Below, one piece after another: positions 17,185 to 25,868 of a stretch of 38,942 nt of DNA. Location: positions 1 to 38,942 of the forward strand of contig JAFLRM010000032.1 of the NCBI GenBank assembly GCA_022511465.1, read 5' to 3'. Numbering within the stretch: the stretch's first letter is position 1; each line of letters opens with the position of its first letter. This DNA is from Acetatifactor sp. (lineage in GTDB: Bacteria > Bacillota > Clostridia > Lachnospirales > Lachnospiraceae). Below the pieces are notes generated by a model. The model saw only the letters and a program-made list of their open reading frames with translations. It made no database searches and was not told the DNA's origin. A program made the position numbers and the translations under genes.

Positions 17185-18645
17185 ATGCTTGGATCAGGAA
17201 AGAGAAAATGCGGTATAGGAATGGCAATCCTGTTGGGCGGAAGTGTTGCACTGGCCGGATGTGGAAGTACGGAAGTAAGTAATACAGAGGTTTCGGCGGT
17301 GGTGGTAGACATGCAGGAAGCACAGCTGGGAAGCCTGACTTTGCAGAATAGCTTTGTGGGAACCGTTACTCCCCAGGAGATGGTGTATGTGATCCCTTTT
17401 GCCTCCGGCACCATCACGGAGGTCAATTATAACGTGGGCGATCATGTCAATGCGGGTGATGTGCTGTTTCGCATTGACGACTCTGCGGCCAGACTGCAGC
17501 TACAGCAGGCCAAACTTAGCGCTACCAGCGCGAAACAGCAGGTGGACATGGCCACAGGCAGCCAGCAATCCTCCACGGATCTGCAGTTGGACAGCGCTAT
17601 TGTTCAGGCCCAGAGCGGATATGAACAGGCGCAGATTGGGTATTTTCAGGCGAAGAATGCGTATGAGAAGTTAGATGATCTGACAGAAGAATACAAAGAA
17701 CGAGTTGAGCAGTTTGATCAGGCCATAGCAAGCAATGATTATGCAAAAATTATGGAGCTGCTGCCTCAGTTGGTTGCTTCTTTTCCTCCCGACAGCGTTT
17801 CATCGGGAGATATTGATATCACTAACCCGTCTGTTGTATCAATGGTGGCAAACGCACAGTTGAGTGGGTATCAGTCCCAGCGCGATACTGCGCACGATTA
17901 CTTCCTTCAGGCCTCGTCCGCTTACCGTGCAGCGGAGTCAGGCTTGAACATTGCTAATAAGTCTAAAGATTTGACACAAGGTCAGATCCGGCAGGATGCA
18001 AACGCACAGGCAAAGACCAGTCTGTCACTGGCGCAGTTGGGTGTAGACAGCGCTGAGCTGGCTCTGTCCTACTACACAGTGGAGGCGCCCATCTCCGGCG
18101 TGATCCAGAGCCGAAGCGTGGAAGTGAACGGCATTGCCGCCAGCAGCAACCCCGCATTCATCATTGCAAACGAGGACAGCATGACTGTCACCTTCTCGGT
18201 CAGCGAGGCTGTGAGAAATACACTTCAGGTCGGCGATTCCGTCACGGTGGAGCGAAACGGCGTCAACTACGAGGGACATATTACGGAAGTAGGTGTGGCA
18301 GTTACCCAGGCGACCGGTCTGTTTCAGGTGAAGGCCAGTGTCAGCGTGAGCAACGGGACTCTTCCCAGCGGAGTGTCGGCGAAAATTACGGCAGACACTT
18401 ACTCTGAGGAGAATGTTGTAGTGATTCCTTATGATGCTGTATATTATGATAATGATTCCGCCTATGTGTATCTGTGTGTGGACCACAAAGCGGTGAAGAC
18501 TTATGTTACCACCGGAATTTTTGATGACACAAACATTGTGATACTGGACGGCATTTCCACCGGTGATATGGTGATCACCAGCTGGTCGCCCAGACTGTTG
18601 GACGGTGTGGAGGTGGCAGCGCCCGGCACCACAGCACAAAAGTAA
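17185..18645 (+). CDS. RND efflux adaptor (membrane fusion) lipoprotein
   Basis: The 486-aa product has a lipobox ending LAGC at Cys26. A barrel-sandwich/lipoyl half follows (about 65-105, TVTPQEMVYVIPFASGTITE, then VNYNVGDHVNAGDVLFRID). Next come a long Gln/Ala-rich helical hairpin (about 105-285), the second lipoyl half (about 290-325, TVEAPISGVIQSRSVEVNG), and beta-barrel and membrane-proximal domains to the end. It would link the pump to the outside. In a single-membrane organism with no TolC-like gene here, it probably forms an extracytoplasmic extension. AAGGAAAAG precedes the start. It ends 12 bases before the pump gene, so the two form an operon. Confidence 0.9.
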   Translation: MLGSGKRKCGIGMAILLGGSVALAGCGSTEVSNTEVSAVVVDMQEAQLGSLTLQNSFVGTVTPQEMVYVIPFASGTITEVNYNVGDHVNAGDVLFRIDDSAARLQLQQAKLSATSAKQQVDMATGSQQSSTDLQLDSAIVQAQSGYEQAQIGYFQAKNAYEKLDDLTEEYKERVEQFDQAIASNDYAKIMELLPQLVASFPPDSVSSGDIDITNPSVVSMVANAQLSGYQSQRDTAHDYFLQASSAYRAAESGLNIANKSKDLTQGQIRQDANAQAKTSLSLAQLGVDSAELALSYYTVEAPISGVIQSRSVEVNGIAASSNPAFIIANEDSMTVTFSVSEAVRNTLQVGDSVTVERNGVNYEGHITEVGVAVTQATGLFQVKASVSVSNGTLPSGVSAKITADTYSEENVVVIPYDAVYYDNDSAYVYLCVDHKAVKTYVTTGIFDDTNIVILDGISTGDMVITSWSPRLLDGVEVAAPGTTAQK

Positions 18646-18657
18646 GGAGGCAGGCAG

Positions 18658-21600
18658 ATGAATTTGACGAGACTGGCCCTGAAGCGTCCGGTGTCCTGTT
18701 TCCTAGCGATTCTGGCACTGGCAGTGTTTGGTATTTCCTCCATCTTTGGCTTTCGCCTGGAGCTGACTCCGGATATTGAGATGCCGATGCTGATAGTGAT
18801 GGCCACTTACCCCGGCGCGGACCCGGAGAGTGTGGATGAGTTGGTGGCATCCGTGATCGAGGATGCCGGTGCTTCCCTGAGCGGCGTGGAGTCCGTGACT
18901 TCCATGTCCTCCGAAAACTATTGTATTGTCCTTTTTACCTATGAGTACGGTGTGGATATTGCCGAGTGTCACAATGACCTGAGAGCAGCCATGGAGGTGG
19001 CATCTTTGAGCCTGCCGGACGATGCCACGGAGCCCACGATCATTGAGATGAATATGAACAATGTACCGATCATCAGCATCTCAGCCATTGAGGCGGGCGA
19101 CGTGGATCTCTTAAAAGTCGTAAATGAATCGGTGGTGCCGGAGCTGGAGTCTCTGGGTGGCGTCGCACAGGTCAGTGTCAGCGGTGGCAGTGAGGAATAT
19201 ATTAAGATAGAGTTAGATGAAACGCTGATGAAACAGTACGGTCTGACCATGTCCTCCATTGCGCAGTTTTTGGCAGCGGTAGATTTCACCTATCCGGCGG
19301 GAAGCGTGAAACAGGGGTCACAGGATGTCAGTGTGGCTACTTCCATGGAATATAATACGGTTCAAAAGTTGCGGGAGGTGCCTCTGATGACGGCTACCGG
19401 CAGCGTGATCACCCTCCAGGATGTGGCGAACGTCACGCTTGCTTCCGGTGAGGCATCGGGTGTCAGCCGCTATAATGGGCAGGAAAATGTCAGCATCAGC
19501 CTCTTGAACAAGAGCAGCTACGGTACGGTGAACGTGTGCCGGGATGTGAAAAAGAAACTGGATCAGATTCAGGCAGAGAACCCTGCGATCACCTTTGATA
19601 TCACCTACGATGCCAGCGAGTCTATTTTGGACTCTCTGTTCTCCGTGGGACAGACGTTGGCGTTGGGCGTGGTGTTGACAATGCTTGTGCTATTCTTGTT
19701 CTTTGGAGATCTCAGGGCCAGTCTGATCGTGGGCGCGTCCATGCCGATCTCGCTGTTTTTGACTTTGATCCTTATGAGCTTCATGGGATTCTCCATGAAT
19801 ATTATCACTTTGGGTGCTCTGGTCATCGCCATCGGTATGATGGTGGACTCATCTATCGTGGTGATAGAGAGTTGTTTTAGAAAGCATATAGGAACCGTCG
19901 ATTTTAAAGAGGCCGCTTTTAAAGGAACAAAAGAAGTGACAGCCTCTATCGTGGCATCCACCATTACAACCGTCGTGGTGTATCTGCCTTTGGCGGTGAT
20001 GAGCGGTTTGTCCGGTCAGCTGTTCTCCCAGCTGGGATTCACCATCGTGTTTGCCATGTTGGCGTCCCTGATCGTGGCGATGATGCTGGTTCCTCTGTTT
20101 TACAGCATCTTTCGGCCGGTGGCTAAGGAGGATCTACCCATCGATAAGTTTCTTGCGTGGATTACGGCAGGGTACCGCAAGCTGCTCCGCAAACTGTTAC
20201 ATAGGCGTGGACTGGTGGTGCTCACCTCCATAGTGATCGTAGTGATTTCTCTGCTTTTGGCATCCACGTTGAATATGGAGTTGATGCCCTCCTCCGACGA
20301 GGGCATGGTTGCAGTGTCGGTGGGCTTCCGCTCCGGCACCAGTCTGGAGGCGCAGGATGAGGCGATCCGGATCTGGGAGCAGATTGCCAGAGAGGACGAA
20401 AATGTGGAGAGTTATACCGTGTCCATCGGCGGTTCCGGCGGAATGCTGGGGGGCGGCTCCGGCGCTACGATGACAGCGACTCTTAAGAGCGATCGGTCGA
20501 TGACCACCGCTCAAATGGTGGACAAATGGAATGAGATTGCCGCCACTATGACTAACATGGATATTACCGTGACCTCCTCCGGCAGCAGTATGAGCAGCTT
20601 AATGAGTTCGGACAGTTATGAGGTGGATCTGCAGGGAAATGATATTGCAGTTCTGCGGCAGGTGGCTTCGGCGCTGCAGACAGAGCTGGCGAAGGTGGAT
20701 GGTGTTGTTAAGGCAGACAACTCTCTGGCCAACTCCAGAACGATGGCCAAAGTGGTAGTGGATCCCCTGAAAGCGATGCAGTACGGTTTAACGCCGATTC
20801 AGATAGGAATGGAGATCAACCATGCACTGAGCGGCGTGAGTCCCTTGACGATCACCAACGCAGGCTCCGAGTACGAGGTGCGGCTGGAGTACCCTGAAGG
20901 AAGCTATGATGATTTAAACCAACTGATGGATATGGGATTTACGACAGCCTTTAACACTACTGTGCCGCTGCAGGATATTGCGGAGATTCAGTATGTGGAG
21001 AGTCAGGAGACGATCACCAAGCAGGATGGTCTGTATCAGGTGAGTCTGACGGCGACATTGAACTCTGAGAAGATCTTTGAGGCGCAGGCAGGAATTAATG
21101 CGCTGATTGACAATGTGGTATTTCCGGAGGGTATCTCCCCCGCAGACAGCATGATGACCAGCATGATGACAGAGGAGTTCACCAGCCTCTTTCAGGCAAT
21201 TTTGACGGCGGTCTTCCTAGTGTTTCTGGTGATGGCAATGCAGTTTGAGTCCCCCAGATTTTCCATCATGGTCATGCTGTGTATCCCCTTTGCCATGATC
21301 GGTTCCTTCTTGTTTTTGGCAGTGACCAGATCTACCCTTAGCATGGTGTCCCTGATGGGTTTCTTGATGTTGATCGGTATTGTGGTGAACAACGGTATTC
21401 TCTTTGTGGACTCCGCCAACATGCTGCGGCAGGAGATGCCGGTGGATGACGCACTGATCGAGACAGGTGTCATTCGACTTCGCCCTATTTTGATGACTAC
21501 CCTGACAACCATTTTGTCTATGGTGCCTATGGGATTGGGGCTGGGCGGCGGAAATGCCCGCATGACACAGGGTATGGCTCTTGTTATCATCGGAGGTCTG

Positions 21601-21714
21601 ATCGCTTCCACCCTGCTTACCCTGATCCTGATCCCCACTTTTTATCTGATCTTGGATAAGAGGGAGAGGATGAGCAGAAGGTCAGAAAAAAAGAGATCAA
21701 GGAAAAATGATTGA
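18658..21714 (+). CDS. RND efflux pump permease (HAE/AcrB-type)
   Basis: The 1018-aa product matches the usual length of AcrB-type pumps and shows two repeats of one helix plus a large external loop plus five or six helices. The start MNLTRLALKRPVSCFLAIL is typical. In helix 4 the proton-relay Asp pair of AcrB is AIGMMVDSSIVVIES, so only Asp397 remains and the second position is Ser398. In helix 10 the relay Lys is replaced by Asn911 (GIVVNNGILFVDS). Such changes are common in Gram-positive RND proteins and suggest an altered coupling mechanism. Substrates are unknown. AGGAGG lies before the start. No regulator is adjacent, and the next gene begins 73 bases on. Confidence 0.93.
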   Translation: MNLTRLALKRPVSCFLAILALAVFGISSIFGFRLELTPDIEMPMLIVMATYPGADPESVDELVASVIEDAGASLSGVESVTSMSSENYCIVLFTYEYGVDIAECHNDLRAAMEVASLSLPDDATEPTIIEMNMNNVPIISISAIEAGDVDLLKVVNESVVPELESLGGVAQVSVSGGSEEYIKIELDETLMKQYGLTMSSIAQFLAAVDFTYPAGSVKQGSQDVSVATSMEYNTVQKLREVPLMTATGSVITLQDVANVTLASGEASGVSRYNGQENVSISLLNKSSYGTVNVCRDVKKKLDQIQAENPAITFDITYDASESILDSLFSVGQTLALGVVLTMLVLFLFFGDLRASLIVGASMPISLFLTLILMSFMGFSMNIITLGALVIAIGMMVDSSIVVIESCFRKHIGTVDFKEAAFKGTKEVTASIVASTITTVVVYLPLAVMSGLSGQLFSQLGFTIVFAMLASLIVAMMLVPLFYSIFRPVAKEDLPIDKFLAWITAGYRKLLRKLLHRRGLVVLTSIVIVVISLLLASTLNMELMPSSDEGMVAVSVGFRSGTSLEAQDEAIRIWEQIAREDENVESYTVSIGGSGGMLGGGSGATMTATLKSDRSMTTAQMVDKWNEIAATMTNMDITVTSSGSSMSSLMSSDSYEVDLQGNDIAVLRQVASALQTELAKVDGVVKADNSLANSRTMAKVVVDPLKAMQYGLTPIQIGMEINHALSGVSPLTITNAGSEYEVRLEYPEGSYDDLNQLMDMGFTTAFNTTVPLQDIAEIQYVESQETITKQDGLYQVSLTATLNSEKIFEAQAGINALIDNVVFPEGISPADSMMTSMMTEEFTSLFQAILTAVFLVFLVMAMQFESPRFSIMVMLCIPFAMIGSFLFLAVTRSTLSMVSLMGFLMLIGIVVNNGILFVDSANMLRQEMPVDDALIETGVIRLRPILMTTLTTILSMVPMGLGLGGGNARMTQGMALVIIGGLIASTLLTLILIPTFYLILDKRERMSRRSEKKRSRKND

Positions 21715-21729
21715 AATTCATCCCATATG

Positions 21730-21770
21730 TGATACACTAGATATAGTGATACACTAAATATAGTGATACA
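21730..21770 (+). repeat. Tandem 17-bp repeats, each a CACTA-N4-TAGTG palindrome
   Basis: Two copies of TGATACACTAGATATAG type (21730-21746 and 21747-21763, one mismatch) and a 7-base third start lie 17 bases before the exonuclease ATG. Each unit boundary forms a palindrome, CACTA-GATA-TAGTG (21735-21748) and CACTA-AATA-TAGTG (21752-21765). The spacing suits side-by-side dimer binding. A promoter candidate is TTGAAA (21711-21716), a 16-base spacer and TACACT, placing the sites over and after the -10. Confidence 0.7.
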
Positions 21771-21787
21771 ATTCTGAGGATGGATAA

Positions 21788-22756
21788 ATGAATTACATTG
21801 TATTAGATTTAGAGTGGAATCAGAGCAACACCGGTCGGGAGAAAGAAATCCAGGAACTTCCCTTTGAGATCATTGAGATTGGTGCAATCAAGCTCGATGA
21901 AAAGTGCAAGATGATCGGCGAGTTTAGCGAGGTGGTAAAGCCACAGGTGTACCGCGAGATGCATCGAGTTACCAGCAGGCTGATTCACGTTCAGATGCAG
22001 GAACTGAAGAGAGGCAGGCCATTCCCTGAGGTGGTAGAGCAGTTTTTAGAGTGGTGCGGGGAGGATTATCAATTCTGTACATGGGGCACACTCGACCTGA
22101 CGGAGCTGCAGCGCAATATGCAGTTCTATCAGATGACGCCGTTATCCAACAGGCCTATCGCATTCTTGGATGTACAGAAGCTGTTCAGCATTGCCTACGA
22201 AGACCGAAAGAGTAGAAGAGCGTTGGAGTACGCCATTGATTTTTTGGAGATTGAGAAAGACATCCCTTTTCACAGAGCTTTCAGTGATGCCTACTATACG
22301 GCGAAGGTGCTGACCATTTTGAGGGGGTACAAGCAGGGGCTGTTTTCCAATGTGTCCTACGATCTTTTTCATCCGCCCAAGAGTCGTGAAGATGAGGTAA
22401 AAGTCCAATTTGATACTTATATGAAATACATTTCCAGAGAATTTAAGAACAAGACGGAGGCTTTCTCGGATCGTGAAGTGGTCTCCAGCAAATGTTACCG
22501 ATGCCACTGCAATCTGCGCAAGAGAGTGAAATGGTTTACACCTAACGGAAAGCATTATTACTGTGTGGCGTATTGTGATAAGCATGGTTACCTGAAAGGA
22601 AAAGTGCGTATCCGCAAGACGGAGGAGGATTGCATCTACATAGTCAAGACCACAAAGCTGATCACGGAGGCGGATGCGCAGGAGATTGAACAGCGCAGAC
22701 AACACGCCAAGGAAATGCGAAAACGAAGAAAAAAGAACAGAGACCATGATGAGTGA
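21788..22756 (+). CDS. DEDDh 3'-5' exonuclease with zinc-ribbon-like tail
   Basis: The 322-aa product has an exonuclease domain (about 1-180) of the DnaQ/ERI-1 type: ExoI Asp7-x-Glu9 (VLDLEWN), ExoII in TWGTLDLTELQ, and ExoIII HRAFSDAYYT with His162 and Asp167. It should remove nucleotides from DNA or RNA 3' ends with two metal ions. The remaining 140 residues include CYRCHC and later CVAYC, a likely metal-binding ribbon, and end in a strongly basic tail (QRRQHAKEMRKRRKKNRD). Both suggest nucleic-acid binding. GAGGA precedes the start, behind the tandem palindromes. Its stop lies in the loop and stem of a terminator. Confidence 0.88.
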   Translation: MNYIVLDLEWNQSNTGREKEIQELPFEIIEIGAIKLDEKCKMIGEFSEVVKPQVYREMHRVTSRLIHVQMQELKRGRPFPEVVEQFLEWCGEDYQFCTWGTLDLTELQRNMQFYQMTPLSNRPIAFLDVQKLFSIAYEDRKSRRALEYAIDFLEIEKDIPFHRAFSDAYYTAKVLTILRGYKQGLFSNVSYDLFHPPKSREDEVKVQFDTYMKYISREFKNKTEAFSDREVVSSKCYRCHCNLRKRVKWFTPNGKHYYCVAYCDKHGYLKGKVRIRKTEEDCIYIVKTTKLITEADAQEIEQRRQHAKEMRKRRKKNRDHDE

Positions 22757-22766
22757 TCATGGTCTC
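22740..22766. terminator. Bidirectional terminator between convergent genes
   Basis: A perfect 11-bp stem, GAGACCATGAT (22740-22750) with ATCATGGTCTC (22756-22766), has a 5-base loop. It is followed by AAATTTT on the plus strand and by a T-rich run on the minus strand. It includes the last codons of the exonuclease gene and lies just past the carboxypeptidase stop. Confidence 0.85.
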
Positions 22767-22771
22767 AAATT

Positions 22772-24328
22772 TTATCTTCTCCTATGCCGCTGTGTCTCTT
22801 TTCTTCTGCGTCTGGCAGCCCGAATCTGTTCTCTGTGCTGGATCAGCTTGTCCTTGGAGACTCTCCGCAGCGTACCGCTGCGTTTTCTGCGCTCCCTGCG
22901 CCAGCCACGGCGGGTGCTGGTACCCGGATTGGCGAGACGATAATTTCTGAACAAAATGCGCAGTACAGTGACCAGCCCGACCAGAGCAGCCACAGCTGCG
23001 GCACCCAGCAAGATTTTGATCACATTGACAAAGATCACAGGAGTCTCTCGCTTGGTCTCCTCCTTGACCGAAGTCTGTGCATCGATGGAGAAATCGAAAG
23101 CATGGGCTTCTTCGGTGTTGACAGCCAGATCTACGGAGGCGGAACCGATATACACATCGTGGTAGGTGTAAGTGATGATAGCTGCCTGATTTTGGTTGTC
23201 CGTGTCGTAAGAGATGGTAGAATCGATGTCCGCAAAGGTAGCAGTTTTGGGTAGCACAATAAAATCCTCGCGGTTTAAGGAAAGGATGGGCTGGGAGTTG
23301 CCGAAGATGTCATTGTCGCTGTAGAAGGATCCGGTAGTGTCAATATTATATTTGGTTTCCGTCTGGGACACATTGACGCGTTCAAAATTAGCGAAGCCGT
23401 AGTCAAAAAGGGAGATGGTATCTTGGTAGTACTGGGGATTCTCGTCCCGCATAACCACGCAGATCAATTTCAGGCCATCCCTCTCTGCGCAGGATACCAA
23501 TGCACTTCTGGAGGCATCCGTGTAGCCGGTCTTGCAGCCGATCAGATATTGGTAAGCGTACTCCTTGCCGGGGAGAAGCTGCATCTGATTGGCATCATAG
23601 AGGTCGCCTCTCTTCTTGGGGATGTGAAGCATGGGAGTGGTAGTGATACGGCAGAGCATTTCGTTGGCAAAGAAAGCTCTCCCGATCATGGCCATATCAT
23701 AGGCGCTGGTGTAATGGTTCTCGTCGGGAAGCCCGTTGGGATTAGCGAAGTGAGAATCCACACAGCCAAGTTCCGCGGCGCGTTCATTCATCAGGTCGGC
23801 AAAGTCATCCCAGGAGCCCGATATGTGTTCTGCAATTGCGTAGGAGACTTCGTTGGCCGACCGGATCAAGATAGCGTTCAAGCACTGTTCCACGGTCAGG
23901 ACATCGCCGGGATTCATGGCCACATTGTTGCTGCCCCTTGGAATGCCAAAAACGGCCTTGCTGGTCATAACAACTTCCTCATTGAGAGAGCAGAGCTCGG
24001 AGACAAGCAGGGTGGTCAAAATCTTGGTAGTGCTGGCAGGGTATTCTGTCTCATGTATGTTTTTGGCATAGAGTATTGCGCCGGTCTCAGACTCCATGAG
24101 GATGGCGGACTCTGCGCTGACCACAGGACCTTGGGGCCAGTTCGGCACCTCGTTGGATTGGATGGTGAGGGACTGGTTAAAGGCAATGCGCTCCTCGGCA
24201 GTGGAGTCGGAGGTGTTGATGATAGCGTGGATGGGCAAGGTATGGCCGGCGAACAGGATGATGGCAAGAAGCCCGGATAACGAGTGTGCCAGGTATTTAT
24301 GAATAAAGGGTTTTGTACGATGCTGCAT
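22772..24328 (-). CDS. D-alanyl-D-alanine carboxypeptidase (PBP5/DacF-like)
   Basis: The 518-aa serine-type enzyme trims the terminal D-Ala from peptidoglycan stems. A signal segment lies at about 18-36. The penicillin-binding motifs are all present: SxxK as S99-TT-K102 (PASTTK), SAN at 157-159 and KTG at 266-268 (GCKTGYTDAS). A beta-rich C-terminal domain follows (about 320-430). One membrane helix near the C-terminus (about 450-475) and a very basic cytoplasmic tail (RRGWRRERRKRSG and KETQRHRRR) anchor it. The tail is longer and more basic than in standard DacF. The leader carries a GC-rich hairpin at 24360-24376. Confidence 0.93.
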   Translation of the reverse strand: MQHRTKPFIHKYLAHSLSGLLAIILFAGHTLPIHAIINTSDSTAEERIAFNQSLTIQSNEVPNWPQGPVVSAESAILMESETGAILYAKNIHETEYPASTTKILTTLLVSELCSLNEEVVMTSKAVFGIPRGSNNVAMNPGDVLTVEQCLNAILIRSANEVSYAIAEHISGSWDDFADLMNERAAELGCVDSHFANPNGLPDENHYTSAYDMAMIGRAFFANEMLCRITTTPMLHIPKKRGDLYDANQMQLLPGKEYAYQYLIGCKTGYTDASRSALVSCAERDGLKLICVVMRDENPQYYQDTISLFDYGFANFERVNVSQTETKYNIDTTGSFYSDNDIFGNSQPILSLNREDFIVLPKTATFADIDSTISYDTDNQNQAAIITYTYHDVYIGSASVDLAVNTEEAHAFDFSIDAQTSVKEETKRETPVIFVNVIKILLGAAAVAALVGLVTVLRILFRNYRLANPGTSTRRGWRRERRKRSGTLRRVSKDKLIQHREQIRAARRRRKETQRHRRR

Positions 24329-24359
24329 GGTAAATTCCTTCTTATTTCTTATCGAGATC

Positions 24360-24376
24360 GCCCGGCGCCGCCGGGC
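24360..24376 (-). promoter_or_regulatory. GC-rich hairpin in the carboxypeptidase gene leader
   Basis: GCCCGGC-GCC-GCCGGGC, a 7-bp perfect stem with a 3-base loop, lies about 32 bases upstream of the start codon on the minus strand. There is no T run after it, so it is not a terminator. It could affect mRNA stability or serve as a protein site. An extended -10 like element (TGCTAAAAT) lies further upstream, near 24405-24416. Confidence 0.45.
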
Positions 24377-24462
24377 TCAAATACGGAAAATAATTGCGAT
24401 TATGATAATTTTAGCATATAGCGAAGGGAAAAACCATAGGAAAATGGGCGATCTTACAAGAA

Positions 24463-24496
24463 AGCCCCCAACATGACATCTGCCATGTTGGGGGCT
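24463..24496 (-). terminator. Terminator of the short lipoprotein gene
   Basis: A perfect 13-bp stem (AGCCCCCAACATG at 24463-24475 with its complement at 24484-24496) has an 8-base loop. On the minus strand it is followed by TTTCTTG. Confidence 0.85.
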
Positions 24497-24526
24497 GCTT
24501 AAATTTTAATTATGTACCTTATCGAA

Positions 24527-24922
24527 TTACTTGAAATCCTTTGTCAAGAATTCTTTGCCGTCTGCATTGACATATACAAAACGTACTACCAGATTATCCT
24601 CGCCAATAGCGTCGCCGATCTGAGCAACTGCAGTTGACATTACGGAAGACTGTGAGTCAAGAGCTTGATCCATAAGGCTGACTACATCGTCGGTGATATC
24701 CAACTGCGCAGTGGAAGTGAAGCGAAGTACCAAAACATTGCCGTCTGCGGAGTCTAACTCTACAGAGTAATCAGCACTGCTGTACTGAGCTGCAAAAGAC
24801 TTTGCATCAGAAGTGTTCAGGAACTTCTCTACGGGAGTTGCCTTGGAACCGCAGCCTGTAAAGGTCAGGGACAGGGCAAGAATAAAAGTGAGCGCTGCAA
24901 CTTTAAATAAGTTCTTTTTCAT
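24527..24922 (-). CDS. Small lipoprotein, DUF4854-like, short paralog
   Basis: The 131-aa product has a signal peptide with lipobox TFTGC (Cys24). A domain of about 100 residues follows and ends VVRFVYVNADGKEFLTKDFK (split: VVRFVYVNADG, then KEFLTKDFK). It closely matches the neighbouring 176-aa lipoprotein along the signal peptide and the whole C-terminal domain, but lacks that protein's Thr/Pro/Glu linker. I believe this is a DUF4854-type domain, known mainly from Clostridia and of unknown function. It has its own promoter and terminator, so the pair arose by duplication of a whole transcription unit. The surface location is inferred from the lipobox. Confidence 0.8.
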   Translation of the reverse strand: MKKNLFKVAALTFILALSLTFTGCGSKATPVEKFLNTSDAKSFAAQYSSADYSVELDSADGNVLVLRFTSTAQLDITDDVVSLMDQALDSQSSVMSTAVAQIGDAIGEDNLVVRFVYVNADGKEFLTKDFK

Positions 24923-24970
24923 GTCATTTCTCCTCCAACTTGTTTTAAACTTATTACAATAACAAAAAGC

Positions 24971-24999
24971 ATTATATAACGTCCTTTTATAGTTGTCAA
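24971..24999 (-). promoter_or_regulatory. Promoter of the short lipoprotein gene
   Basis: On the minus strand TTGACA (24994-24999), a 17-base spacer and TATAAT (24971-24976) form a consensus promoter about 50 bases before the start. The TTATCGCTTGACAA block is nearly identical to that of the paralog. Confidence 0.9.
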
Positions 25000-25059
25000 G
25001 CGATAAGTTTTTAACAAAGAATGTTAAATGTCATCTCTTAATATATATATTACATAATA

Positions 25060-25091
25060 AAAACCGGCATGCTTTTCAACATACCGGTTTT
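25060..25091 (-). terminator. Terminator of the long lipoprotein gene
   Basis: AAAACCGGCATG (25060-25071) and CATACCGGTTTT (25080-25091) pair over 12 positions with one mismatch. The minus-strand RNA then continues with TTTTTATT. Confidence 0.78.
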
Positions 25092-25115
25092 GACAAAACT
25101 ATGTTTGCGATTAAA

Positions 25116-25646
25116 TTACTTAAAATCCTTAGTCAAAAATTCTGTGCCGTCAGCATTGATGTACACAAAACGGATTACAAGATCGTCAGCACCAATAGCG
25201 TTTGCAAGGATATTGACCTGACTTGACATTAAGTCAGCCTGCCCGTCAAGCTGCGCATCCATAGCAGCGACAATAGCATCGGTTACGTCTAACTGTTCCT
25301 GGCAAATAAAGCGGAACACTAAAATATTGCCATCTACGGAGTCTAACTCTACGGCAAATTCGTCAGTGCTATACTGATCTGCAAAAGCTTGCGCCTCAGG
25401 GTCGCTCAGGAACTCCTCCAGCGGAGTCATGGAAGCAGTGGTATCGGCGGGAGTAGTCTCAGCAGGCTTTGTTTCAGCCGGAGTGGTCTCAGCCGGTTTT
25501 GTCTCAGGCGTTGCAGCATTTGTGGTTGTGTTTCCTGCATTGGTAGAAGGTGTGCTTGTGTTCTTCTTGTTGCCGCAGCCTGTAAAGGTCAGGGACAGGG
25601 CAAGAACAAATGTAAGTGCCATCATTTTCAATAAATTTTTTCTCAT
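25116..25646 (-). CDS. Small lipoprotein, DUF4854-like, paralog with TPE-rich linker
   Basis: The 176-aa product has the lipobox TFTGC (Cys24). A low-complexity linker of about 45 residues follows (TSTPSTNAGNTTTN, then repeats of KPAETTPAET type). The same C-terminal domain as the 131-aa neighbour comes next, with near-identical blocks PxEEFL, VELDSxDGN and VRFVYxNADGxEFLTKDFK. The linker probably spans the cell wall and exposes the domain, whereas the short copy would stay near the membrane (inference). It is transcribed from its own promoter and ends at its own terminator. Function unknown. Confidence 0.8.
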   Translation of the reverse strand: MRKNLLKMMALTFVLALSLTFTGCGNKKNTSTPSTNAGNTTTNAATPETKPAETTPAETKPAETTPADTTASMTPLEEFLSDPEAQAFADQYSTDEFAVELDSVDGNILVFRFICQEQLDVTDAIVAAMDAQLDGQADLMSSQVNILANAIGADDLVIRFVYINADGTEFLTKDFK

Positions 25647-25685
25647 GTTTTCTCCTCCAAATTAAAAGTTTTTAAAACATAGGAA

Positions 25686-25714
25686 ATTATATAATCTGTC
25701 TCTTATATTGTCAA
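25686..25714 (-). promoter_or_regulatory. Promoter of the long lipoprotein gene
   Basis: On the minus strand TTGACA (25709-25714), a 17-base spacer and TATAAT (25686-25691). The preceding TATCGCTTGACAA block matches the other lipoprotein promoter. Confidence 0.9.
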
Positions 25715-25793
25715 GCGATATTTTTTTAACAAAAACTTTTTAATATCATATAAATAGTAATGATATAGTAATGGGGAAGGATCGTGCCATTTC

Positions 25794-25822
25794 TTGACAG
25801 GAATGGTTCTATAGCGTAGATT
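25794..25822 (+). promoter_or_regulatory. Promoter of trmB-trxA
   Basis: A perfect TTGACA (25794-25799), a 17-base spacer and TAGATT (25817-25822) lie 46 bases before trmB. Confidence 0.7.
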
Positions 25823-25868
25823 AGAAGCAGAGAACAAAATTTTTGCAGGAGAAAGGTATCATACCATT

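Noticed and set aside
23423..24280. Long plus-strand open frame of 285 codons
   Set aside because: It is antisense to the carboxypeptidase gene, which has every catalytic motif.
24360..24376. Terminator hairpin before the carboxypeptidase gene
   Set aside because: The stem is strong but no T run follows on either strand, so it is listed only as a leader hairpin.
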